Assembly: GCA_027621355.1 (NCBI GenBank)
Contig: JAQCBZ010000003.1
Coordinates: 37,582-101,581, forward strand
Direction of reading: 5' to 3'
From: Bacteroidota bacterium
GTDB lineage: Bacteria > Bacteroidota > Rhodothermia > Balneolales > Balneolaceae
DNA: 64,000 bases
The position numbers were made by a program, and so were the translations under genes. The notes beneath the pieces are model-generated. The model was given only the letters and a program-made list of their open reading frames with translations, was not told the DNA's origin and made no database searches. Below are positions 37,466 through 46,440 of the stretch, one piece after another. Positions within the stretch are counted from its first letter, which is position 1. Each line of letters starts with the position of its first letter.

Positions 37466-38740
37466 TCATTTCGCTGGTATTGAAAGAAGAGATGACTTCG
37501 AAAACCCAGCGTATAAGGTTTCATAAAAGTAAAAAGAGCCTGTGAAAATTACTAATGACTCTTTTTTGGGTCCTAGTATCTCGGCCATCTCCTCCACAGG
37601 AATGGATGCAAACTGAGTCGTGCTTGGAAGATCCTCAATAGTCGCGGCACGAGGATGGTTCATTGAAACAAAATAGCACGAATCGAAACGATCAAACTGA
37701 TCCAAAATAGAGATCGATACTTTGTCTTTCATCGTTGCATAGACTAAAGACCATTGTGAAAGTGGAGCGATCATTTGACATCTATTCAAGCATGTACGAA
37801 TCGCTTTTTCATTATGTGCTCCATCGTAATACCAGGTTTTACTTGAATTTATAGAGACAAAAGGTGCCCCCATCCATTGACGAGTTTGGTACTGACGCCA
37901 GGCTTCCTCAAGTCGCTCATTATATGTTCGAATTCCTCTTTGATTTGGGTGACCAAATACTCCAACACGAGCACACGCCAGACCTGCAAGATGAAGGTTT
38001 TGTCGATCCCATTTTGAGGCGAATTCAAGCTCTAACAAGGGTGCAAATTGACCGTCTATCACCTCAGAATCTTTTTGTTCAGCAATGCTTACAATGCTTT
38101 TTTTGGCAACATCTGGCAAATTTCCGAGTACAACGGGTGTCCTAGACTTTATAATCCCAGCCTTTTCTGTGGCTATTTCCTCTAATGTGTTGCCCAAAAT
38201 ATCGGTATGGTCATAGGAAATAGAAGTGATCACACTGCACCTTGGGGTTATCACATTGGTAGCATCCAAGCGCCCTCCTAGCCCAGTCTCGACGATTGCG
38301 ATGTCAACTTCCCAAGACTGGAAAGCTAAAAAGGCAATCAATGTCGTGAGTTCAAAAAACGTAGGTTGAAAGCTCTCCACCACTGAATGCGCACTGCGCG
38401 CCAATTTGAATAGCTGTTCATCCAGTATTGGTACACCATTTAATGTCCATCGCTCCTGAACACGCAAAATATGGGGAGACGTATACACCCCCACCTTCAG
38501 CCCCTCTCCCATCGCTAATTCTGCTGCCAAACGACACACGGTTCCTTTTCCATTGGTGCCAGCAACGTGAATCATTGGAATCCCCTCTTCTGGATGGCCT
38601 AATTCGGTGAGCATGGCCTTCATTTTGTCAAGGCCTAACTCCACAGCATCTACTCCAACCTTAGCCATCATAGGTTGTTGATTCAACCAATCGGTTAAAT
38701 CATGTATAGACGTCCATAAAGGGACCTTTACGTCGCTCAT
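37466..38740 (-). CDS. folC: Dihydrofolate/folylpolyglutamate synthase
   Basis: This 424-residue Mur-ligase-type enzyme adds glutamate to dihydropteroate and folates. The ATP loop VAGTNGKGTVCRLAAE is near residue 44, then TSPHILRVQERWTLNG near 86 and IVETGLGGRLDATNV near 149. It lies six bases after a PabC-like gene, giving a small folate unit. The C-terminal third is less conserved than usual. Confidence 0.93.
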   Translation of the reverse strand: MSDVKVPLWTSIHDLTDWLNQQPMMAKVGVDAVELGLDKMKAMLTELGHPEEGIPMIHVAGTNGKGTVCRLAAELAMGEGLKVGVYTSPHILRVQERWTLNGVPILDEQLFKLARSAHSVVESFQPTFFELTTLIAFLAFQSWEVDIAIVETGLGGRLDATNVITPRCSVITSISYDHTDILGNTLEEIATEKAGIIKSRTPVVLGNLPDVAKKSIVSIAEQKDSEVIDGQFAPLLELEFASKWDRQNLHLAGLACARVGVFGHPNQRGIRTYNERLEEAWRQYQTRQWMGAPFVSINSSKTWYYDGAHNEKAIRTCLNRCQMIAPLSQWSLVYATMKDKVSISILDQFDRFDSCYFVSMNHPRAATIEDLPSTTQFASIPVEEMAEILGPKKESLVIFTGSFYFYETLYAGFSKSSLLSIPAK

Positions 38741-38746
38741 GCTGCC

Positions 38747-39577
38747 TCAGATTGTTGTGATTGACGTGTAGGGTATGGCAAGCTTGAACCTGTCTGTCAA
38801 ATCGTCAAATAGCGTCAGTTTTGTAAACACATGATCTTCAATTGCATCAACCCATACCAAGTGTTGAAGACTATTACTAAGAAACACCCCATCTGCGCCG
38901 AGCAAATCCTCAAATTGTGCCTCTACCTCTTTGATTTCGAAGTCTTTTTGAGCATGAATCCAATCAATCAACGCCGATCTCACCACACCATGCAGTGGGA
39001 TACATTTCGTAGAAGGTGTAAAGATCTGAGCACCCTTGATCCAGAATAGATTTGCCCGTGAGCTCTCAGAGATCATGCCATCCTTCGTGCAAAGCACAGG
39101 GTAGTCCCAACCTCGAGACCTCGCAAGTCTTTCAGCGGAGCGATAATAACTCATCATATTGAGCTTTAAAGCAGCCGGTTTATACTCATCGGGCAATGGA
39201 ACCGTTGGGACTCGTCCTATGTGTAACGGATGTTGCCATTTCACCCCTTCAGACCATTGAATCCACCACCTGAAGTCTCCTTCTGATGTAATAAGACCTT
39301 GAGGTCGAGCGATCATCCAATCCGATGGAAAGCCTCGATTCATCGCAAGCACCTCTATGGCGTGAATCCAATCCTCCATCTTCACTTTAGATTCCACATC
39401 AATACCAAGGTAGTTCACACCCTCCACCCACCGAGCCCAATGGTCATCACACCATTCAATACCTTGTTTAGCATCCACTCGTATCGTCTCAAATGCCCCT
39501 TCACCATACTGAAGTGATTGAACGAGCTCAAGTGGTGCGTGTTCCGTGACCCCTACATGATCTATATAGACGCTCAT
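38747..39577 (-). CDS. pabC: Class IV aminotransferase, probable 4-amino-4-deoxychorismate lyase
   Basis: This 276-residue PLP protein has the class IV fold: GEGAFETIRV near residue 25, the probable PLP lysine K138 in ALKLNMMSYYRSAE, and ISESSRANLFWI near 169, with E171 and N176. Position directly before folC supports aminodeoxychorismate lyase, which makes p-aminobenzoate. A branched-chain or D-amino-acid aminotransferase cannot be excluded by sequence alone. Its start overlaps the thioredoxin-like gene by four bases. Confidence 0.8.
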   Translation of the reverse strand: MSVYIDHVGVTEHAPLELVQSLQYGEGAFETIRVDAKQGIEWCDDHWARWVEGVNYLGIDVESKVKMEDWIHAIEVLAMNRGFPSDWMIARPQGLITSEGDFRWWIQWSEGVKWQHPLHIGRVPTVPLPDEYKPAALKLNMMSYYRSAERLARSRGWDYPVLCTKDGMISESSRANLFWIKGAQIFTPSTKCIPLHGVVRSALIDWIHAQKDFEIKEVEAQFEDLLGADGVFLSNSLQHLVWVDAIEDHVFTKLTLFDDLTDRFKLAIPYTSITTI

Positions 39578-40125
39578 AATGAAAAGGCTACAGGCAGGGT
39601 GAATGCAACAGAATCACGCTTTGTACCTACCACTAAGACCCCTTTTGTCGATGATTCCAGATGGATGACCGTTGGCACACCCGGTAATTCCCACGCCTGG
39701 TACAATGGAGTGCCGTCATATGAGATCATAGATTCACTTGATCGCTCTGAATCGATATTATTCAGAACATTCTGCACATTCTCCTTGGAATCCTTCACGG
39801 CAAGGGTAATCAAGACTGACCTGGATGAGAGAGCCTCTTGTCGAAGCACCTCGATGGACTCACCACTCCAAGGCGCCCAAAACACAAGGGTTATGGGGTA
39901 TTGGGGGGATTGAACCCAACTCGATTCAGTTAATGAGATGCCCCCCCCATCATCAAATCGGGACAGGGAATCCAGAGAAAGTTCTTGAAGTCTGGAAGGT
40001 AAAGCGTCTTCAAAATCTGATAGACGACGGTCCTGATATGCAATGGTACTCCAAGCGATGGCAGCGAACGAAATCGCTGCCACAAAGAACATAAACCGAG
40101 GGAAATACTTCGGGTCTATTCTCAA
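39574..40125 (-). CDS. Membrane-anchored thioredoxin-like protein lacking the CXXC
   Basis: This 183-residue protein has one N-terminal membrane helix (about residues 10-30) and a TlpA/thioredoxin-like domain: ITLVFWAPWSGES for the active-site strand-helix and LPGVPTVIHLE for the cis-Pro loop. The motif WCxxC is W86-S87-G88-E89-S90, so both redox cysteines are Ser. It therefore cannot act as a thiol oxidoreductase by the usual mechanism. It is coupled by four bases to the pabC-like gene and lies 20 bases after the GH13 gene. It is probably periplasmic; function unknown. Confidence 0.7.
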   Translation of the reverse strand: MRIDPKYFPRFMFFVAAISFAAIAWSTIAYQDRRLSDFEDALPSRLQELSLDSLSRFDDGGGISLTESSWVQSPQYPITLVFWAPWSGESIEVLRQEALSSRSVLITLAVKDSKENVQNVLNNIDSERSSESMISYDGTPLYQAWELPGVPTVIHLESSTKGVLVVGTKRDSVAFTLPVAFSL

Positions 40126-40145
40126 AGACTTAGCTCATTAATCAC

Positions 40146-41480
40146 TTAGGACCTAGAATAAATTGCCCACCCATTGGCTGGCAATGTCATGGTAGACTCA
40201 CCCGTCACGGATTCCTGGGTTGTCACATTCACAAATTCACCGTCAAACGTGTGGTTCACATTATTGAGTGGCTCATCCCCAAAATTTAGAAACACAACGA
40301 CCTTATCGGCATCATTAGCCCGACGATACGCAAAATATCCTGTGTCATCATTGTGGTCGATATACTCATAGGGGCCTCCTTTTTCCCCATTCCATAATGC
40401 AGTATTCTCCTGATTTAGCGTCAAGAGCATCGTAAAAAAGTCTTGGAGAGGGTAATCTTTCCAATCAATCTGATCACGGTCAAAGAATTCTAGTCGATTT
40501 TCATACAAAGATTCTTGCCCTGAGTAGACCAGAGGCATCCCATAAATGGTAGAGGCTAAAACCGAAAACACCTCCACATTATCCCCATAAAGCTCCACGT
40601 CTGACCCTTTCCATGAGTTTTCATCATGATTTGTCGTAAAAAACATACGATAAGCGTCACGAGGGAAGGTTGCTATCTCTTTCTCCATCGCCCGGTGAAT
40701 CGCTGATACAGTCGAATCTCCTTGCCCTACATGATAAATCACAGAATTGAAATTCCATGCATAGGACATATCGAAAGCCTTATAATGGTGTTCTACAACT
40801 TCAGCTTCAGCTAACATAAAAACAGGCTTGATTTTGTCCAGTCTTTCACGAACCTCTTCATGAAAATCGGTCGGGACAGAATGGGCAACATCTACTCGGT
40901 AACCATCCACATCAAACTCTGAGACCCAATATTCCATCGCTTGGATCATCTCTTCGCGCATCTCAGCATTATCAAAATTAAGATCAATCACATCCGACCA
41001 ATCAGGAACTGGAGGCATAAAGTCCCCATCCTCGGTCAGTGTATAATACTCTGGGTTGGTTTCGGTCCAAGGGTGATCCCACGCCGTATGATTTGGCACC
41101 CAATCCAAAATCACCTTCATGTCATTGGCATGAATTAGGTCTACCAATTCTTTAAAGTCTTCTTTGGTGCCAAATTCTGAGTTGACTCCTTTGTAATCCT
41201 TCACAGAATAGTAGCTACCCAAGGGACCTTTACGGTTTTTTTCACCAATGGGGTGAATCGGCATAAACCACAATATCTCAACACCCATCTCTGCTAAAGT
41301 TGGAACATGCTCACCAAAGGCATCAAACGTCCCTTCTTGGGTATATTGTCTCACGTTCACCTCATAAATCGTGGCGTTTTCATGCCATGAAGCGGCCTCT
41401 TGGGTATATGTCGGCTCGTTGGTGCAGGCTGTGAACCAAAGCGTGGCCACCAGGGCCAAAATGGTCAAATAATATTTCAT
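40146..41480 (-). CDS. GH13 alpha-amylase-family lipoprotein
   Basis: This 444-residue enzyme has a lipoprotein signal with lipobox FTAC (C19). The (beta/alpha)8 motifs are VILDWVPNHT near 123, GYRVDVAH with nucleophile D197, MLAEAE with acid/base E225 and FTTNHDEN with D286. It hydrolyses or rearranges alpha-glucans or oligosaccharides on the envelope. A small C-terminal beta domain follows. Lack of SusCD neighbours suggests a stand-alone enzyme. glgA and glgC lie elsewhere in this window, so alpha-glucan metabolism is present. Confidence 0.9.
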   Translation of the reverse strand: MKYYLTILALVATLWFTACTNEPTYTQEAASWHENATIYEVNVRQYTQEGTFDAFGEHVPTLAEMGVEILWFMPIHPIGEKNRKGPLGSYYSVKDYKGVNSEFGTKEDFKELVDLIHANDMKVILDWVPNHTAWDHPWTETNPEYYTLTEDGDFMPPVPDWSDVIDLNFDNAEMREEMIQAMEYWVSEFDVDGYRVDVAHSVPTDFHEEVRERLDKIKPVFMLAEAEVVEHHYKAFDMSYAWNFNSVIYHVGQGDSTVSAIHRAMEKEIATFPRDAYRMFFTTNHDENSWKGSDVELYGDNVEVFSVLASTIYGMPLVYSGQESLYENRLEFFDRDQIDWKDYPLQDFFTMLLTLNQENTALWNGEKGGPYEYIDHNDDTGYFAYRRANDADKVVVFLNFGDEPLNNVNHTFDGEFVNVTTQESVTGESTMTLPANGWAIYSRS

Positions 41481-41512
41481 TGGAGTGTGTTTATAGGGTT
41501 ACTGAAAGTAAT

Positions 41513-42733
41513 CTAGCTCTTTTGGTAGGTATTTTCGACATACTCTTCCAAGATTTTCTGAAACTCTTGGGTAATGCCTTCTCCTTTGAGGGTTAAGGCA
41601 TGCTCCCCATCAATATAGACAGGGGCTTTAGGCTCTTCAAACGTACCTGGTAAGGAAATGCCAATATTCGCATGGCGTGATTCCCCCGGTCCATTCACAA
41701 TACAGCCCATCACCGCAACATCCATATCCTCCACCCCTGGATATTGCTCACGCCAAATGGGCATTTTCACTTTAATGTAGTCCTGAATATCCTCTGCCAG
41801 CTCTTGAAAATAGGTGCTTTTGGTCCGTCCACATCCGGGGCAAGAGGTCACTTGTGGGATAAAACTCCGAATTCCAAGCGACTGAAGAATCTGCTGGCTA
41901 ATTCGTACCTCTTCTGCTCGATCCGCTCCGGGGGTTGGCGTTAACGACACACGAATCGTATCCCCGATACCTTGCTGAAGCAACACAGCCAACGCTACCG
42001 AGCTAGCCACCGTCCCTTTCATACCCATTCCGGCTTCGGTGAGCCCCAGGTGCAGGGCATAAGGAAGTTCATCGGCAATGCGAGAATAAATCGTAATCAA
42101 GTCCTGTACCACGGACATTTTGCAGCTTACCACAATACGATCAGAAGCTAGACCTACATCCTCAGCCAGTGCTGCACTACGCTTGGCACTCTCAGCCATG
42201 GCATCAAACATCACCTCTTTGGAAGATTTTGGTTGGGATAATGCACTATTTTCATCCATTTTTTGGGCAAGCAACTGCTGATCCAAAGACCCCCAATTCA
42301 CTCCAATGCGAATAGGTTTCTCATATTGAATCGCTTGCTCTACTATCGTGCAGAAATTTTTATCACGTGTTTTGGTCCCCGTATTCCCGGGATTAATACG
42401 AAACTTGGATAACGCTTTGGCAGCCTCAGGGTATTTTGTTAACAAGACATGCCCGTTATAATGAAAATCCCCAATAATGGGCACCAACACACCACGATTT
42501 AGCAGCTTTTCCTTGATATAGGGTACCGCCTTGGCTGCTGCATCGTTGTTTACAGTGATACGGACAAGCTCTGACCCTGCAGCATGAAGTTGATCAATTT
42601 GCTCGACGGTTTCGTCAATATCTGCCGTATCGGTATTGGTCATCGATTGAACCACAATAGGCGCACCCCCACCTACTTTAACCCCATCGATGTTAACCTG
42701 GTGTGACTGACGACGTCCAATCGAATGTTTCAT
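41513..42733 (-). CDS. ispG: 4-hydroxy-3-methylbut-2-en-1-yl diphosphate synthase
   Basis: This 406-residue iron-sulfur enzyme of the MEP isoprenoid pathway converts MEcPP to HMBPP. The cluster ligands are C298 and C301 in TSCPGCGRT and C344 in [10 protein letters not shown]. The N-terminus [19 protein letters not shown] is also typical. It is the short bacterial form without the large plant-type insert. The leader just upstream contains a tandem copy of a Shine-Dalgarno-like segment. Confidence 0.96.
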   Translation of the reverse strand: MKHSIGRRQSHQVNIDGVKVGGGAPIVVQSMTNTDTADIDETVEQIDQLHAAGSELVRITVNNDAAAKAVPYIKEKLLNRGVLVPIIGDFHYNGHVLLTKYPEAAKALSKFRINPGNTGTKTRDKNFCTIVEQAIQYEKPIRIGVNWGSLDQQLLAQKMDENSALSQPKSSKEVMFDAMAESAKRSAALAEDVGLASDRIVVSCKMSVVQDLITIYSRIADELPYALHLGLTEAGMGMKGTVASSVALAVLLQQGIGDTIRVSLTPTPGADRAEEVRISQQILQSLGIRSFIPQVTSCPGCGRTKSTYFQELAEDIQDYIKVKMPIWREQYPGVEDMDVAVMGCIVNGPGESRHANIGISLPGTFEEPKAPVYIDGEHALTLKGEGITQEFQKILEEYVENTYQKS

Positions 42734-42735
42734 TG

Positions 42736-42761
42736 GTGTAGTTTCCTAGTGTAGTTTCCTT
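42736..42761 (-). repeat. Tandem 13-base duplication in the ispG leader
   Basis: On the plus strand GTGTAGTTTCCTA (42736-42748) is followed directly by GTGTAGTTTCCTT (42749-42761). Read on the minus strand it gives two copies of AGGAAACTACAC ending two bases before the ispG ATG. Each copy includes AGGAAA, a weak ribosome-binding sequence, at about 8 and 21 bases from the start. Confidence 0.6.
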
Positions 42762-42769
42762 GTTTAATC

Positions 42770-43636
42770 TCACTTTCGTTGACTTGCTTCAAAAAGTCGA
42801 CGTTTCTCTTCTTTGGATAATCCATCGTATCCGTTTTTCGCAACTTTATCAAGCAATGCATCAATTTCGCGTCGCACATCAACCTCTTCTTGCTCCTCTA
42901 GGATCGTTGCATCGCTTACCCTTGAACTGCGCCTCCGTTTTTTACCCGAGGGAGGCTCAGACCAAAGTCTTTCAATGGATCGAACCCATCCAGACAAATC
43001 CGTGCCTTGTTGCTGCAGTTTAAACAACCCATATCCCGAGAGTGCACCCCCTAGATGAGCTAGGCGCGCCACCCCATCAGCGGAGCCAAGTAAAAGCAAA
43101 TCAATGCCGATAATCCCAGCTACTAAATATCTTGCCTCAATGGGTGGTAAAAACAGCATCATCATCGGTGTGCGCGGATACATCATCGCAAATACGACCA
43201 TAATGCCGTATACAGCTCCTGAGGCGCCTATCATCACAGTAAACGGAGCTAGAAAGCCTAATATGACACTCAGAAGGGCTCCTCCAAGTCCTGCACCAAG
43301 AAATAGCACAAGAAACGTTCTAGGGCCAAGGGATTCCTCCACCGCACGACCAAGAAAGAAGAGCCACAACATATTAAACAAGAGATGAAAGGGCGACCCA
43401 TGCAAGAAAATATAGCTGACAAACCTCCACGGTTGCATTACATAGGTTGGCCAGGTAGCCTCAAATCCAAGCCAATCGATCATCCAACGATTAAATGTCT
43501 GGTCAGCAACGGGAATCCACGTCCCAAACGCCTGTACGACATAGACACCAACAGATAGAGTAAGAATCCATTTCAACGCATCCGGTAAGCTATTATAACC
43601 CTGCTGAAATCCACCAAATCCTTGTTGCCTCATCAT
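42770..43636 (-). CDS. Rhomboid-family intramembrane serine protease (long)
   Basis: This 288-residue protein has six hydrophobic segments with catalytic S139 in GASGAVYGI and H194 in RLAHLGGALSG, plus the HGSPFHLLFNMLWL segment near 79-92. A cytosolic tail of about 80 residues follows, rich in Arg and Glu (residues 215-288), resembling Bacteroidota rhomboids with a C-terminal helical tail. It cleaves membrane proteins within the bilayer; the substrate is unknown. A second rhomboid gene lies 13 bases upstream. Confidence 0.92.
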   Translation of the reverse strand: MMRQQGFGGFQQGYNSLPDALKWILTLSVGVYVVQAFGTWIPVADQTFNRWMIDWLGFEATWPTYVMQPWRFVSYIFLHGSPFHLLFNMLWLFFLGRAVEESLGPRTFLVLFLGAGLGGALLSVILGFLAPFTVMIGASGAVYGIMVVFAMMYPRTPMMMLFLPPIEARYLVAGIIGIDLLLLGSADGVARLAHLGGALSGYGLFKLQQQGTDLSGWVRSIERLWSEPPSGKKRRRSSRVSDATILEEQEEVDVRREIDALLDKVAKNGYDGLSKEEKRRLFEASQRK

Positions 43637-43649
43637 ACCCCTTTACCCA

Positions 43650-44270
43650 CTAAAAAAGTCGATTAGATGGAATTCGTCTCCAATAGAGAATGAGAACAAG
43701 CCCAACGAGCATCCCACCAAGATGGGCAAAATGGGCTATTCCTGATCCGGGTCGAGTCAATCCAGAAAAAAGCTCAAGAGCACCATAAATCATGACAAAA
43801 TATTTCGCCTGTATGGGAATCGGTGGGAAAAGGAGCATGATGACCTGATTGGGAAACGTCATACCAAATGCCAGAAGTAAACCGTATACCGCACCAGAAG
43901 CACCTACAGTGGGACCCCCTGGGCTAACAAATAGCTGAATGACTCCCGCACCCAAACCACAGATTAGGTAGTAGACCAAAAACCGCTGTGTTCCCCAGAT
44001 ACGCTCCATGGGCTGACCAAAGATCCACAGTGCAAACAGGTTGAAAAAAATGTGCCCAAGCCCTCCATGAAGAAACATATAGGAGCCAAGTTGCCAAAAT
44101 TCAAATCTCCCAGACCCAAGAGGCCACAACGCTGCATATTGATAGAGGAATTGCCCTACCACTGGTGTGACGGTCGCCACAAACATGACAATGTTCGTGA
44201 GTAAGAGGTGTTTTACCGCGGGTGGAAAAACGGAAAACTGGCTATTGGGTGTGTAAGATGATGAATACAA
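43650..44270 (-). CDS. Rhomboid-family intramembrane serine protease (short)
   Basis: This 206-residue six-helix rhomboid has catalytic S125 in GASGAVYGLL and H183 in HFAHLGGMLVG, and HGGLGHIFFNLFALW near 68-82. It lacks the cytosolic tail of its neighbour. The two genes are adjacent and co-oriented and probably arose by an old duplication, as they share motif spacing but differ widely elsewhere. Confidence 0.92.
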   Translation of the reverse strand: MYSSSYTPNSQFSVFPPAVKHLLLTNIVMFVATVTPVVGQFLYQYAALWPLGSGRFEFWQLGSYMFLHGGLGHIFFNLFALWIFGQPMERIWGTQRFLVYYLICGLGAGVIQLFVSPGGPTVGASGAVYGLLLAFGMTFPNQVIMLLFPPIPIQAKYFVMIYGALELFSGLTRPGSGIAHFAHLGGMLVGLVLILYWRRIPSNRLF

Positions 44271-44346
44271 ATTCGTTGGGTTAGCTCCAATCTAAACGCT
44301 CAAGATAACCCTTTGATTCCACTCTACCGCGATTTTTCGGGACAAA

Positions 44347-45054
44347 TCAAGCCAAGGTTGGCTTCGCAACGGGTTCATCACTCTCAACTTTTCCATCGCG
44401 AAGTCGGACAATTCGACGGGCATGATTTGCAATATCGTTTTCGTGAGTGACAAGGATAATCGTATTACCCGCTTTGTAGAGCTCTTCAAACAGTTCCATG
44501 ATTTCTTCACCTGTCTTGGTGTCAAGATTACCCGTGGGTTCATCGGCAAGAAGAATAGACGGGTCATTTACTAAGGCGCGTGCAATCGCGACACGCTGAC
44601 ATTGCCCACCAGAGAGTTCATTAGGTTTGTGATCTAGTCGGTCACCGAGCCCTACTTTAGTAAGGACATCTATTGCCCTAGCTTTACGATCGGCTCCAGC
44701 CATTCCAGCATAAATGAGTGGAAGTTCTACATTGGCTAGACAATCCGTTCTTGCCAGAAGATTAAATGTTTGAAATACGAATCCAATCTCTCGATTTCGA
44801 ATATCGGCAAGCTCTTTATCATCCATTTCTGACACTCGATGCCCATTGAGGATGTACTCTCCTTCCGAAGGTGTATCCAAGCAACCGATAAGGTTCATCA
44901 TCGTCGACTTACCTGATCCTGAGGGACCCATTATGGCGATGTACTCATTACGGTGAATATCAAAGGTTACGCCATCCAAAGCACGCACTTCTGTATCCCC
45001 CATTTGGTAGACCCTTTTGAGGTCTTTGATTTGAATAACAGCTTGATCAGCCAT
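44347..45054 (-). CDS. MacB-type ABC exporter ATP-binding protein
   Basis: This 235-residue ATPase has Walker A GPSGSGKS at 43-50, signature [14 protein letters not shown], Walker [13 protein letters not shown] and H-loop VTHEND. It fits the MacB/LolD group. It follows the adaptor gene by 11 bases and the permease subunits are encoded upstream in the same run, so it probably powers that tripartite exporter. Confidence 0.9.
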   Translation of the reverse strand: MADQAVIQIKDLKRVYQMGDTEVRALDGVTFDIHRNEYIAIMGPSGSGKSTMMNLIGCLDTPSEGEYILNGHRVSEMDDKELADIRNREIGFVFQTFNLLARTDCLANVELPLIYAGMAGADRKARAIDVLTKVGLGDRLDHKPNELSGGQCQRVAIARALVNDPSILLADEPTGNLDTKTGEEIMELFEELYKAGNTIILVTHENDIANHARRIVRLRDGKVESDEPVAKPTLA

Positions 45055-45065
45055 AGGGACTTCCT

Positions 45066-46418
45066 CTATTTAGACTCTTGTGGATTTTTGGATTCTTGCT
45101 TTTCGACAGCGTCTCCAGCCTCTAACTCTCTAGATAAAATACGGTAAGGTCCAGTCACGATGGTCTCTTTTTCTGCCAGACCACTGAGTATTTGTATATG
45201 TGTGTTATCCGATATACCCGTTTCAACTTCGACTCTCTTGACCGTATCGCCCGCTAAGACAAATACCACACGGCGAAAATCCTCTTTAGGTGCCTGATTG
45301 TCCATGGATGAACCTGCACGATCTCCAAATCCTTTGGACTTATTGAAATCACGCACCGTTACCGCTTGGATGGGAACAGCCACAACATCCGTCGCCGTCA
45401 TGGTGCGAATATCGACCGTAGCTGACATTCCAGGCTTGAATGATGGCGTTTCACTTAGCTCGCTTACTTCTTGTGTGGAGGCTTGAATAATTTCTGCCAT
45501 TGATCCGTCCTCGGTTGCGTCCAAATTGTGAGGGGTGGTTACACGGATTTTGACCTTATAATTGGTTACTTGTTCAGCAGAGCCTGCTCCTTGTACGTCG
45601 GCGGAGTTTGCAATCTCCGTCACGACTCCATCAAACAATCTATCTGGATAAGAGTCAACCTCAAGTGCAGCACTATCACCAATAGACACATTCACGATGT
45701 CGTTTTCATTCACATCCACCATGATTTCCATTTGATCCATGCGCGCAATACGCATCATCTCTGTTCCTGCCATTTGCGAATTTCCAAGGACTCTCTCCCC
45801 TTGTTCGATCGAAAGACGAGTAATGGTTCCATCTCTAGGCGCGCGAATCACCGTTTGTGCAAGCTCCTCTTGAGCACGACGCAAAGAAGCTTCTGCACTC
45901 TCAATCTGATATTCTGCCGCGCGAACATTGGCTTGCTGACCCTCATAATTGTTTTTGATCTGCAAAAACTGAAGTTCTGATATCAAATCCTGATCGTACA
46001 ACTCTTTGTTCTTTAAATACTCAGCTTCTGCCTGAAGTAAACCCGAACGAGCTTGCTCAAAACGGCTTTTCGCAATCAGTAAAGAGGCATTCAGTTCATC
46101 AATACGCGCTTGATAAATATCCTGTTTAATGCGAACGAGAACCTCATTTTCTCGGACAAAATCACCTTCACGAACATTGAGTTCAATAATTTCACCTGAG
46201 ACATCCGGTCGGATAATTACCTCCTCTTCTGGCTGAATACGACCCGATGCAGATACTTCTTGCACAATCGTACGACGGTCACTTTGGCCGAAATCTACCG
46301 TTTTTGCGTTTCCGCCTCTATTAATCCAACCTTGATTCACAGCGAGCGCACCCCCTGCGAGTAAAACGGCCAGAATACCTAAGGTCCAGAAGGTGAGTTT
46401 TTTTGTGGATGAAGCCAT
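45066..46418 (-). CDS. Periplasmic adaptor (MacA/HlyD-type membrane fusion protein)
   Basis: This 450-residue protein has an N-terminal membrane anchor (residues 8-28), a lipoyl-like half ([21 protein letters not shown]), a coiled-coil hairpin at about 105-185, the second lipoyl half ([20 protein letters not shown]) and beta-barrel and proximal domains to the end. It bridges the inner-membrane permeases to TolC. It lies between the TolC and ATPase genes with gaps of 22 and 11 bases. Confidence 0.92.
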   Translation of the reverse strand: MASSTKKLTFWTLGILAVLLAGGALAVNQGWINRGGNAKTVDFGQSDRRTIVQEVSASGRIQPEEEVIIRPDVSGEIIELNVREGDFVRENEVLVRIKQDIYQARIDELNASLLIAKSRFEQARSGLLQAEAEYLKNKELYDQDLISELQFLQIKNNYEGQQANVRAAEYQIESAEASLRRAQEELAQTVIRAPRDGTITRLSIEQGERVLGNSQMAGTEMMRIARMDQMEIMVDVNENDIVNVSIGDSAALEVDSYPDRLFDGVVTEIANSADVQGAGSAEQVTNYKVKIRVTTPHNLDATEDGSMAEIIQASTQEVSELSETPSFKPGMSATVDIRTMTATDVVAVPIQAVTVRDFNKSKGFGDRAGSSMDNQAPKEDFRRVVFVLAGDTVKRVEVETGISDNTHIQILSGLAEKETIVTGPYRILSRELEAGDAVEKQESKNPQESK

Positions 46419-46440
46419 GAGAGTGTCCTAATGGTTGGGT

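Noticed and set aside
39518..39913. 131-codon plus-strand frame across the pabC and thioredoxin-like genes
   Set aside because: It is antisense to two real genes with clear motifs and has no family resemblance.
45528..45980. 150-codon plus-strand frame opposite the adaptor gene
   Set aside because: It is antisense to a clear HlyD-type gene, has Cys/His-rich composition and no promoter or ribosome site.
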